From contig NW_003101648.1 in NCBI RefSeq assembly GCF_000003855.2, positions 55,407 to 71,797 on the forward strand: a stretch of DNA of 16,391 nt. The letters are read 5' to 3'. The translations under genes and the position numbers were made by a program. A model generated the notes under the pieces. It did no database searches. It was not told where the DNA came from and saw only the letters and a list, made by a program, of their open reading frames with translations. Of this stretch, positions 1 to 8,380 are shown in pieces. Each line of letters begins with the position of its first letter. Position 1 is the stretch's first letter. This stretch comes from Blastomyces gilchristii SLH14081 (lineage: Eukaryota; Ascomycota; Eurotiomycetes; Onygenales; Ajellomycetaceae).

Positions 1-70
1 GTAGTTAACAGTACATATCACGCCAAGCTGCAAACACCCGAATAATTGCCTGCGAGCACTTATTCTTACA
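1..70. repeat. CpG-retaining edge, candidate end of the 5' LTR of element Y
   Basis: These bases contain several CG, CC and GCG steps, whereas the next 1.4 kb contains none, so composition changes sharply here. The segment ends in TTCTTACA at 63-70, a CA terminus resembling the CTCTTACA end of the X LTR read in its sense direction. The gag start of element Y lies 415 bp downstream, a plausible leader length. The inference is that this is the tail of Y's 5' LTR. No matching 3' LTR was found, and no clear tRNA primer-binding site follows, so the call is tentative. Confidence 0.35.
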
Positions 71-484
71 GAATAAATAAGATGTGATAAAAGAGAATAA
101 GAGTAATGAATCAGATTCAAAGAAGTCTTCTCTCTACTCAGAGAGATAAAAGAGAGATAGTCACTATCAGAGTTATACAATAATAACAGAAATCATATAA
201 CAATATAATAATAATCACTGAATAATTAATAAAAAATTACTGAAATGAATATCTTTTCTAGTTAATATAAACATTCTTCTCTACTATCTGAACTGAAAGA
301 TATGCAGAATCTCTTAGAAGATTTACTCAAAGTAGTAAGAAAAATAACTAAGACTGCTGAACTGAAAGTGAAACTCTGTATATATATAAGAATTCTAAAT
401 GAGATCAAGATCTTGTGTACACAGTAGCAGACTGAGATAAAAGTTAAGTAATAATTAATATTCACTGTATATTAAGTATTCAGT

Positions 485-1640
485 ATGAAGAGCTTCACTG
501 ATACAATTATTATTATTAATAAGAATAGAGAAAATCAGATTGTAGATCTGTAGTAAGAGATTGAATAATTACATAGATAGATAACTGTACTAAATCTGAA
601 GATCTTATTATAATTATTTATAATCTCTTCAGAAGTATATATATTATCTGAGATCACTGTGTATAATAAGAATCTGAGTATGAAATATATTAAGTCAGAA
701 GATCTGCTGAAGTTGTTAAGCTTTAATAATAACTGAAAAAATAATACTGTAATCAGCTGACTAAGTCAGATATAATTATATTATCAGATTGAATATAAAC
801 TTACAGACAGATAGTTAATAAAATTTTAATAAGTTTTAAGATCTGTAGTGTTTCTACATGAAAAAGTAAAGTCATTATAAATAACTGATGAAAAGATGAA
901 TCTTACAGACTCAGAACAGTATTCATTCTTATAAATATAAAATAAGTTTTTTAAATAAATCTTGTATAACTTTGAAAAAGTGAATATATAAGATAAGTAT
1001 TATAAATACTTCACTGAGTGTAGACAAGTGAGTAATCTTATATTATACTTTATACACTTCAGCTTACACTATCTTATATTGAATAAAGAGCTTTCAATAT
1101 CTTTCTATTTATAGATCTTTATTCATGATCTTACATCTGAGTTAAGAGTAAAATGAAAATACTTAATCTTATAATTAGATACAGTGAAAGAAGCATATAA
1201 TATTCTTATTATATAGAAACAGATGAGTCAGCTATAACAGAAAATACTGCAATTAAGTATATTTTAGCAGAGAACAGATAATCAGACTTCTATAACACAA
1301 ATTATTCACTTAGATATAATGAATCTAGATTTGAATGTCATTGCTAAAGCACTAAATTCTCTGAAAAAGAGATTCTCTGAGTGAAAATCTTGATATTATA
1401 AGTATTGAGCTTGCTTCAACTGCAGACATCAAAATCATAATATAAAAGATTACACACAGTGTACACAGTCAAGAGAAGCAAGAGAGTTAAAAAACTAACA
1501 GAATCAGTGAGCTTGAAGACACTTGCTAATATTCTATGAAAAGTCTTCAAAGTGAAAGAGATGCTTATGTTAGATGATTCTCTGAATTCTGTAAATATCA
1601 GAAGAAAGCAGGCTCTTAAATGAAGTATAGATGAGAATAA
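485..1640 (+). pseudogene. gag: Gag capsid/nucleocapsid pseudogene of element Y
   Basis: Gag forms the virus-like particle and its nucleocapsid part binds the element RNA. An ATG at 485 opens a frame that can be followed through stop codons to about 1640. The N-terminal part (542-580) looks like a Glu/Gln/Leu-rich coiled coil, common in fungal Gag. The capsid-like region spans about 896-1400. A CCHC zinc knuckle lies at 1412-1453: Cys at 1412 and 1421, His at 1436, and at the fourth ligand position (1451-1453) TAC for Tyr instead of TGC, a single G-to-A change. The spacing C-x2-C-x4-H-x4-(C) is exact. Stops are mostly at positions expected to be Trp or Gln. Pol follows in the -1 frame. The end is approximate. 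The gene is dead by multiple stops and loss of a zinc ligand. Confidence 0.75.
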
Positions 1641-1689
1641 AGAAGTAAATACTCATCTCAATATCTTGAGATCTGAAATATTAATGTAT

Positions 1690-2214
1690 AGAGAACACTT
1701 GAGTAAGAATTAAGAGATAGCTGTAAAAGTGTTAATAAATATAGAAGCTTCTATACAATATATTAATAATTATATAATTTGAAGGCTGAAAGAGATTCAC
1801 TGAGTGAATAATCTTTAATACATAAGATTGTCTGATAACTGATATCTAGTATTATCTATAAGAGTAAGAGTTCTCTTATACTTCAGAGAATGATCTTGCT
1901 ATATTTAAGTGTAAGAGCTGCAGAATGTAGAATACAATTTTATTCTCAGACTTAATTAATTTCAAAGATTCAATTCACAGATTTAATAATATATATGTTA
2001 TATAAGATTAACTGATAAAAAGAAAACAGTTTATATAATTCTATTAACTGATTTAAGAAGGACATTTCATGTCTTTAATATAAAAGAATTAAATCTGCTT
2101 ATACATTAATAAGCAAAGAAAATAATTTATAAGATCTTATTTAAAAGTATCTTGTATATCATACAAGATCTGAAAGAGAAGAAAATCAAGATAAAAAATA
2201 TACAGAAGAACAAG
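1690..2214 (+). pseudogene. pol: Retropepsin (protease) region of element Y pol
   Basis: This is the aspartic protease that matures Gag-Pol. At 1738-1752 the frame reads Asn-Ile-Glu-Ala-Ser where retropepsins carry Asp-Thr/Ser-Gly-Ala-Ser, preceded by hydrophobic Val-Leu-Ile. All three altered residues are explained by single transitions. A later Phe-Ile-Leu-x-Leu-Asn stretch near 1950 matches the hydrophobic-ILG-hydrophobic flap-end motif with Gly lost. The catalytic Asp is therefore gone. The frame is -1 relative to gag. The region is cut at 2214 by the first hAT-like insertion, and pol resumes at 2727 in the expected register. The domain assignment rests on motif and position only. Confidence 0.6.
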
Positions 2215-2718
2215 TAGACTGATTGTGTAACTGTGTCTAAGACTAGAATTAGAATTTTTGATAGTTTCATTACCAATTCAACTGATCTCATTACACAGTT
2301 TTAATATTAGATAGTAGTCTCATACTGTTCCAGTGAGACTTACTGTCTACTCTTGTCATATTTTTCAAATGAGATCATGATTTTCACTTCTCAATTTAAA
2401 TTATTTTTATTGCTTTAAATGACTTTAAATCTCATTTGAGCATTATCAAAAAGTGTTACTTTTTAAAAAATTAAAAATAGTCAAAAAAACCTTAAAATGT
2501 CTAAAAATAGTAACTTTATATCAAGAATAGGACTAAATGAGACCAAATGAAATCACTTTCTCATTTTTTTCAAGTCATGGTTTCATTTTGAGATCTGATA
2601 TATAGTCACTTTGTATATTTTTTTAATAACTAGTCCCAGCGGGATTCACACCAAGAAATGCATGAGATCAGATCAAATAAGATCAAATGTGAAATTCATG
2701 GTCCCAGCGGCCAGTCTA
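2215..2718. mobile_element. hAT-like non-autonomous element, copy 1
   Basis: 504 bp, bounded by TAGACTG at the left and its inverted complement CAGTCTA at the right. Perfect 8-bp direct repeats AGAACAAG flank it at 2207-2214 and 2719-2726. The 8-bp duplication and short terminal inverted repeats are typical of the hAT superfamily. There is no ORF of meaningful length, so it would depend on a transposase supplied elsewhere. A subterminal 10-mer GTCCCAGCGG occurs twice near the right end (2633-2642 and 2701-2710), perhaps a transposase-binding repeat. It is more mutated than copy 2 (for example ATTGTG here versus ACCGTG there). Orientation is arbitrary, because all three copies face the same way. 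Confidence 0.88.
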
Positions 2719-2726
2719 AGAACAAG

Positions 2727-4140
2727 TATATGAAGAAACTTCTGAAGAAGTATGAAAAGATCTTCTCAACAGATCTTTCATCAGAATTGCTGCTGAAATA
2801 AGAATTTATACATAAGATTGACACAGAGAACATGAAATCACTCAATTAAAATACATACTCTCTGTTACAAATGCATCTTGAAGAACAGAAGTGTCAGATC
2901 ACAGATAGACTGACCGTGTGACCGTGTCTGGAACCAGGACCAGATTTTTTGATAGTCTCATTACCAATTCGACTGATCTCATTACACAGTTTTAACATTA
3001 GATAGTAGTCTCATACTGTTTCAGTGAGACTTACTGTCTACTCTTGTCACATTTTTCAAATGAGACCATGATTTCCACTTCTCAATTTAAATTATTTTTA
3101 TTGCTTTAAATGACTTTAAATCTCATTTGAGTGTTATCAAAAAGTGTTACTTTTTAAAAAATTAAAAATAGTCTAAAAAAAACCTTAAAATGTCTAAAAA
3201 TAGTAACTTTATGCTAAGAATGGAACTAAATGAGATCAAATAAGACCACTTTCTCATTTTTTTCAAGTCATGGTTCTATTTTAAGATATGATATATAGTC
3301 ACTTTGCATGTTTTTTTGATGGCTAGTCCCAGCGGGATTCACGCCAAGAAATGTATGAGACCAGATCAAATGAAATCAAACATGAAATTCATGGTCTCAG
3401 CGGCCAGTCTAATCACAGACCTTCTAAAATATAGTCTTGTATAATTCTTATCAAGTGTGTGAGATTTCCCAGTTCTATTTATAAAAAAGGCAGGAGAGAA
3501 GTGATGAATGTGTATTAATTATTAAGTACTTAACAAGCTTACAATCAAGAATGAACATTCACTGTTATAGATTCAACAACAGTTGAATACAGTCAGAAAC
3601 ATCTGATATCTATCAAAGATTAATCTTCTCTCAGAATACTGACAGATCTGTGTAGATAAACTATCAGTATCATAAACTATATTTAATATATAATGAGAGA
3701 AGTTCAAAATTTCTGACAATGTTATTTTATCTGACAAATATACTCATTATCTTTTAAATGATGATGAATACAATTCTTTATAAATAGAATGAAATCTCAT
3801 ATCTTATACATCTGAATAATATCTTAGTTTTCTCAAACTTATACAATGAATATTTGAAGCATCTTAATGAAGTGCTTATAACTCTGACAGAGTATAAGCT
3901 TTATATCAAATCAATCAAATATATGTTTGAAATAGAAGAGTTGAAGTTCATGAGACATGTGATAAGTGATGACTGTATACATCTCATCTCAGAGAAATTG
4001 AATGTTATAGTGAATTGATCACAGCTGAGAAATATATATTATGTATAATAATTTCTTAAGTTGATCTCATACTACTGCAGATTTATCCAAGATTTCACAT
4101 GAATAGCTGTATCACTCTCAGATCTCTTAAGAGAGATAGA
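2727..4140 (+). pseudogene. pol: Reverse transcriptase of element Y pol, interrupted
   Basis: This is the RNA- and DNA-dependent polymerase that copies the element. The N-terminal Ty3-type RT segment is at 2740-2905, with Lys-Lys-Tyr-Glu-Lys-Ile-Phe and a Lys-Ile-Asp-Thr motif. The second hAT-like copy interrupts it at an Ile-Thr-Asp codon triplet, which is duplicated by the 8-bp target repeat. RT continues from 3412 with motifs for the primer-grip and palm regions. The first catalytic Asp (Lys-Ile-Asp-Leu in the family) reads Lys-Ile-Asn-Leu near 3620. The YLDD box reads His-Leu-Asn-Asn at 3809-3820. Both are G-to-A losses. A one-base shift occurs near 3708-3713, after which the frame matches that of RNase H and integrase. 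The enzyme cannot be functional. Confidence 0.85.
2906..3411. mobile_element. hAT-like non-autonomous element, copy 2 (least mutated)
   Basis: 506 bp, with the same TAGACTG and CAGTCTA ends as copy 1 and perfect 8-bp flanking repeats ATCACAGA at 2898-2905 and 3412-3419. This copy keeps the most CpG and CpC sites, for example at 2913-2925, in AGCGGG near 3331, and in CGGCC near 3401, so it is closest to the family ancestor or the youngest. Extending the ends, the inverted repeat reaches about 11 bp (TAGACTG, one mismatch, CCG). The subterminal 10-mer recurs at 3326-3335 and, with one C-to-T change, at 3394-3403. Its insertion splits RT of element Y but leaves the downstream codons readable. 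There is no internal ORF. Confidence 0.9.
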
Positions 4141-4700
4141 TACAAATCTGTAAAAGAAGAAGTTTTATTCAATCATCTGAAATACTGTATATGAAGAGAT
4201 CTTTCTCACACTGAGAGAATATATAATAATATTCTTAGTACTTATTCAATCAGATTGTGATAAATCTTTCTATATTAAGATAGACATATCTGAATGAGCT
4301 ATTAGAGACACTCTTCTGTAGATGAGTAAGAACAGCAAGCTGCATATGATAATATATAATAGTAGAAAACTATCAGATTCTGAGCTCAATTACTCAGTAT
4401 ATGAAAAGAAATTACTAACAATCAAGTATATACTAGTGTTGTGAAATAGATATATTGGTAATGAGTATATGATAATAATAATTATAAATCACAAAAGTCT
4501 CATCTATCTATAATCAATGATGAAACCTTTCAAATATTTAGTATGTTAAATCTCAGAGTTTCAACTGTATAATCTTCACATTAAATATTAAAAGAGATCA
4601 GACACTGTAATATCTGATACAATCAGTCACAGATCTGATTTTATAAGTGAGAGTTCTGTGAATCAGATATAAGAAAAGTTTGCATTAAATATACTGAAGA
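4141..4700 (+). pseudogene. pol: RNase H and connection region of element Y pol
   Basis: RNase H removes the RNA strand of the RNA-DNA hybrid during reverse transcription. The frame carries the Ty3-type order of landmarks. First is Lys-Ile-Asp-Ile-Ser-Glu at about 4277-4294, with the first catalytic Asp retained at 4283-4285. Next is Ser-Arg-Lys-Leu-Ser near 4365, followed by Asn-Tyr-Ser-Val-Tyr-Glu-Lys-Lys-Leu-Leu, where Glu matches the second acidic site. Last is Asn-His-Lys-Ser-Leu near 4487, where families have Asp-His-Lys and the Asp has become Asn. The frame is continuous with the YLDD-equivalent and the integrase. Stops are mainly TGA at expected Trp positions. It is adjacent to, and originally fused with, RT and integrase in one Pol polyprotein. 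Confidence 0.8.
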
Positions 4701-6120
4701 AATGCAAGAAATCAGAATTTGTGAACACAATGATCTCTCACTTAAAGAATGATAAGATATTGAATGACAAGCATTTTATAAAAGTAGTAGAAGAGATACT
4801 TCTGAACTTCAAGCTGAGAAAATTGAAAAATGATGTTATGCTTTATTACAATCTAGAATATATGAAAGCTCTCTATCTGAAATATTCAGTTAGATGTGAC
4901 TTAATAACTTACATGTACAAGAAATTCAGTCACTTAGAAAGCTCTGAACTCATAAGTGTATTCAAATCAAGAGTGTACTGATTAAGTATAACTAAGAATA
5001 TTTAGATGTATACTTATAAGTGTCTGAATTATCAGGTTATGAAAGAATATAAGAAAGAGTTAGAATATGAGAAAGTACAATATTAGATAAAGTGTATAAT
5101 ATAACTGTTTAAATGATGAGAGATGAACCTCATAGATATATTAGTATAAATGTTAAATGAAAATTGTTAAATAATCACTGCTATTGACTACACTACTGAC
5201 TGATCAGTTAGAAAAGCAGTTTCAGAGATAATAGAGAAGATGATGATAAAGTTTCTATATAATGAGATCTATATTAACTATGAAATACTGTGTGAGATTC
5301 TAACTAATAATGATGTGAATCTTGTAGAAGAAGTAGTGAGGTATTTCATAAGTCAGTTACAGATAAGATATTGTAGAACAATATTATATCATTCATAGAT
5401 AAATGAGAAGATGAAATACTTGAATGAAATTCTGAGTAACATGCTGATGAAATATCTAGTGAGTAAGTCTATAAGATTATGAGATGAATATCTTAGTCAA
5501 ATGCTATTAGCCATGCGAATTCAGCAGCATGTAGTCTGTAAGTGCTTATTATTCTATCTGTTGTATAGATTGCGTCCGCGCATCCTGAAGAATGCTTTGA
5601 AAAAGATGAGAGAGGGAAAAGCAGTTGTGAATACAGCAGGAAAAGCAGTTGCAGATGCAGTAGAAAAAGCAGTTACAGACATAGCAGAAATATTAGTTGT
5701 GAATACAGCAGTCGCGGATGTGAAACTAAGATTGAAAGAGATTAATTATGTACATATAAAAGCTAATGAGTTACTCCTGAACTGAGCAATTCAATTGAAA
5801 AGAATATACAACTTACTAGTTAAGAAATTGAGTCTTCAGATGAAAATGTAAGTTCTTATACATAATAAGAATTCTGAGAAGTTTCAACCTAGGTGGTTTA
5901 AGCTCTATAAAATACTTAAATAATATTCTCTGAGAACATATGCATGGAAAGAATCAGAGAAATAGATCTTATACAACTTAATAAATAATTCATATCTTAT
6001 AGAGATGAATATATAAGATCTGAGTAGATTATAATTATCAGCAGCACTATTATCAGTATTGAAAAAGAAAAAACTTATAATTAAAAAGTCTTCTGAAGTA
6101 AGAGAAATCATAGACACTTA
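4701..6120 (+). pseudogene. pol: Integrase of element Y pol, with GPY/F-type module
   Basis: Integrase inserts the cDNA into the host chromosome. A zinc-binding HHCC-like N-terminus spans about 4880-5030, degraded but with Cys-Leu-Asn-Tyr-Gln where Cys-x2-Cys is expected. The catalytic core follows. The first Asp is kept in Ala-Ile-Asp-Tyr (5186-5188). The second is Asn at 5306-5308, within a motif usually reading Asp-Asn/Arg-Gly. The Glu-containing Asn-Glu-Lys-Met segment lies near 5400. The stop-free stretch 5501-5785 covers the conserved core end (Pro-Phe-Tyr-Leu-Leu-Tyr type) and an unusual 8-residue tandem repeat. A GPY/F-like module is at 5879-5920 (Phe-Gln-Pro-Arg-Trp-Phe, with the Gly and Pro of GPY lost). 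All these points share one frame over about 1.4 kb. Confidence 0.85.
5615..5710 (+). repeat. 24-bp tandem repeat, four copies, inside integrase
   Basis: Four consecutive 24-bp units starting at 5615, 5639, 5663 and 5687 encode 8-residue units of the form (Gly/Glu)-Lys-Ala-Val-x-(Asn/Asp)-x-Ala; the fourth begins Glu-Ile-Leu-Val. A partial fifth follows (5711-5722). The repeat keeps the integrase frame and lies between the catalytic core and the GPY/F-like module. It is part of a patch (about 5510-5900) that keeps CG and CC steps in otherwise depleted surroundings. Confidence 0.8.
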
Positions 6121-6720
6121 CAAATCAGATAATCTCACTTATTTCAGTCTTTTCATAATTATAAGAAAAGAATGAGAAGCAATGAAGAAATCAGATAAAT
6201 ATCATACTTCAATAAGTGATAAAACTGTAGCTGATTATATAATAACACACTGCAGACAGCAGATGCAACACAGTAAACAGTAGTCTTAAAGTGATAGACT
6301 TACATGTGAATCAGATTACAGAAGAAAAAGAAATTCAGAGCTGAATTCAACTGTTTATATCAGTTCAATTACAGAGATAACAGAGCATGAAGCATCTGAA
6401 ACATCTGCAGACATATGAAATCAAGTCACCTCAATCTCTGAGAATACTCAGAGATTAGATGAGATTAGTTTTAATAAACTATTCACTGTAGTAATTTAAG
6501 CAGGTGAAGAGAGACAGTATAATATATGAGATAGAATTACAAAAGATGAAAGCTGCTGAATCTAGTCACTGAATACTGTATTATATAGAGATGATGTAAG
6601 AGTAGTAGCTAGCAGATAAAGAAAAAGCATAAGAAAAGAAAAGAAGAGAACTCAAGAGATAATGAATTAGTTATCAACTGTAAGAGTCAGCTGTAAAAAG
6701 ACAAATGTTATTATACACAC
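6121..6720 (+). pseudogene. C-terminal tail of element Y Pol, unrecognised
   Basis: The integrase frame continues beyond the GPY/F-like module for roughly 200 codons with only about ten stops, mostly TGA or TAG/TAA at expected Trp or Gln positions. The residues are charged and Arg/Lys-rich towards the end (about 6600-6660), followed by the last readable stretch to about 6720. I see no chromodomain aromatic cage in it, unlike element X. Fungal Ty3 elements often carry poorly conserved tails here, so it may simply be the Pol C-terminus. It could also be an additional domain that I do not recognise. Confidence 0.5.
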
Positions 6721-6796
6721 TTCATCTCTTTTCATACATTACATGTTTAATCTATTTTCAACATTACATCACTTGAAAAATATCAAAAATAAAGAA

Positions 6797-6815
6797 AATC
6801 TCAAAACTTGAGATT
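6797..6815. repeat. Perfect 8-bp hairpin
   Basis: AATCTCAA at 6797-6804 and TTGAGATT at 6808-6815 are exact reverse complements around a 3-base loop. It is not followed by a T-run, so it is not a classical terminator. Its role is unknown. Confidence 0.6.
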
Positions 6816-6851
6816 CATAAGAAATTCAAGAGTCACAAGCTGCTCTTGTAA

Positions 6852-6900
6852 TAATGTCATACAGGTCTCTGATTTCTCTACTGCTCTGTGTATGACATTA
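6852..6900. repeat. 12-bp perfect inverted repeat with 25-bp spacer
   Basis: TAATGTCATACA at 6852-6863 pairs exactly with TGTATGACATTA at 6889-6900. The spacer is 25 bp. It could be a protein-binding palindrome or a short foldback relic. No target duplication was recognised around it. Confidence 0.6.
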
Positions 6901-7270
6901 ATATCATTTATCACAAGATTGACTGGAATGTCAATATAGAAATGTGTATATGTATGCATAGAAAAATTGAAGAAGAGCACAGAACTCACAGAATCAGAAG
7001 TCAGAACAGAGAAGACAGAGATGAAAGAAACAGAAGAAGAAGAGAGTGTAGAACTGAATAAATAATGATAAAAGCTATTCAGAGCTGAATGTTTATAATC
7101 TGATATATATACAACTTTCTCTACAGAGAAGAGACAGAAAATAACAGAAGAAGCTTAAAAGTGAAAGAGAGTAGTCTCAGCAGTGTTATTATCTTTGAAA
7201 ATTGAAATAATCTCTGATACTGAAGCAACTAAGAATCATTAGCATATGAAAATGTGAAAAACAGAGATAA

Positions 7271-7740
7271 CAATTACTGAATAAATACCTGCTGGCCTTA
7301 GAAATTGTACATGTAATTACAACATATATAAGGCTTCTCAGAAAGAGAGAGAGAGACATGAGAAAATACAGAGAGAAGAACACAGTATATGAACAGCTCA
7401 TTCTCATAATAATATCTTAGACAAGATATACAAGTCTCACATCTGCAGATATAAAAGAGTATGACATTTACATTTCTGTTTCTGAAAATATGAATATTCT
7501 TCATCTACATCATGAAGTTAAATGACAAACATCAGAGAATAGACTGATACAGTTCAATCATTCTGAAGATATTTATCAGAGTGAATGTATCTATAATATT
7601 GAATTTAATAGTTGTAAAAAGTTTCTTAATATCTGTGAATACTATGACTTTGTGTATAATAAAACTCATAATAATTTCTTCTAAGAACAGAAAAATCAGT
7701 ATCAGAAAGAAAAGATGAAGAGAAAAGACTTATAATCTTA
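7271..7740 (+). pseudogene. Quasi-open reading frame, unrecognised
   Basis: Reading from 7271 in the frame containing Lys-Tyr-Leu-Leu-Ala-Leu at 7283-7300, about 155 codons are interrupted by only three or four stops (TAG near 7421, TGA near 7523, TAA near 7682), which fit transitions from Gln or Trp codons. The predicted product is rich in Ile, Asn, Tyr and charged residues, with no motif I recognise. Neighbouring frames in 7000-7400 are also fairly open because of purine-rich composition, so the frame choice is uncertain. It may be an accessory gene of element Y, a fragment of another element, or chance. Confidence 0.25.
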
Positions 7741-7959
7741 ACACTGTTAAGAAGAGAGATAATTCTCTGATATAAATGCATAATTGTCTCATTATAAATA
7801 TTTAAAATGAATGTAATAATCAGTGTCTGTGACTGAGCTTTAGATAGTTATATTATATACAGTCTTTATATAATAAATTATTCTAGAGATCAGCAAGAAG
7901 GGCAGAAGTGTATATACTGAGAAATATAATTTATCAAGTCTATATAACATCTTCTTAAA
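7741..7959. other. No recognisable feature
   Basis: AT-rich, CpG-free sequence with no convincing frame or repeat. Confidence 0.5.
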
Positions 7960-8160
7960 ATGAGAAGAGCTGATAATAATAGCAGAAGTAGCAGAGACAG
8001 AGAGAGCAGAAGTAGTGAAAGCAGAGATAACAGGAATAAAAGTGGCAGAAGTGAGAGAATCAGAAACAGAGACAAGTGTAAAAGATTAAGAGAGAGTGAT
8101 AGAGAGAGAAACAGTGATAGAAGAGACAGAGAGAGACATAGAAGACTTAGTTATATATAA
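7960..8160 (+). CDS. Small Arg/Ser/Asp-rich ORF (RS/RD-like), possibly compositional
   Basis: This is a stop-free 66-codon frame from ATG 7960 to a TAA ending at 8160. It is almost wholly Arg, Ser, Asp, Glu and Asn, with Arg-Asp-Arg-Glu and Ser-Arg-Ser type strings resembling the RS/RD low-complexity tails of splicing factors and some nucleic-acid-binding proteins. Almost all Arg codons are AGA, so the DNA is a long AGA/GAG/CAG purine tract. The opposite strand correspondingly gives a Leu/Ser-rich shadow. No ribosomal or promoter context was identified. It may be a degenerate basic tail of a retroelement protein or simple-sequence DNA. I lean towards non-functional. Confidence 0.25.
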   Translation: MRRADNNSRSSRDRESRSSESRDNRNKSGRSERIRNRDKCKRLRESDRERNSDRRDRERHRRLSYI

Positions 8161-8380
8161 TATAAGTAATTTCTTTATTATTACATTCTTCAAGTTCTTA
8201 ATCAACAATTCAATATTGAGACATTCACTATTATCAGTGAATATAGATCTATTAACACATGAAGATTCTATATGAATAAAAACAAACATATCAGCATCTG
8301 TATTTGTGTAAAATTATGCTAGAAAACACAATCAGAAGCTCACTGAGAAGAAAAATAGTTAAGAGTGTATAAGAAGATAA

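Larger units (their letters stand above)
71..6720 (+). mobile_element. Degenerate Ty3/gypsy retrotransposon (element Y), internal domain
   Basis: Domain order gag, protease, reverse transcriptase, RNase H, integrase identifies a Ty3/gypsy (Metaviridae-type) element on the plus strand. Reading frames are interrupted by many TGA, TAG and TAA codons, but remain aligned over long stretches. Two hAT-like elements (2215-2718 and 2906-3411) sit in pol. Their lengths plus duplications (512 and 514 bp) together are a multiple of three, so the pol frame is the same before and after the pair. No chromodomain was seen after the integrase. The 3' LTR was not identified; the end given is the end of the recognisable frame. 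71-484 is a leader of pure AT-rich sequence with no recognised feature. Confidence 0.85.
6721..7270. other. Unassigned AT-rich segment with inverted repeats
   Basis: No convincing frame was found. Two inverted repeats occur, listed separately. A purine-rich stretch at 6965-7060 can be read as charged Glu/Lys/Arg sequence in more than one frame, which is expected from composition alone. If element Y has a 3' LTR, it should begin somewhere between here and 8820, but no TG...CA pair matching the window start was seen. Confidence 0.4.

Noticed and set aside
2215..3411. Two repeats 187 bp apart considered as LTRs of one element
   Set aside because: Each has its own distinct 8-bp duplication and inverted termini, and the DNA between them is Y RT coding sequence.
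5905..6117. 70-codon minus-strand ORF
   Set aside because: It lies antisense to the GPY/F-like region of the Y integrase, whose frame is supported by family motifs.
7189..7504. Two overlapping minus-strand ORFs
   Set aside because: They have no motifs, low-complexity composition, and overlap a more plausible plus-strand quasi-open frame.
7890..8075. Leu/Ser-rich minus-strand ORF resembling a membrane segment
   Set aside because: It is the complement of the purine-rich AGA/GAG tract; the hydrophobicity is a composition effect.
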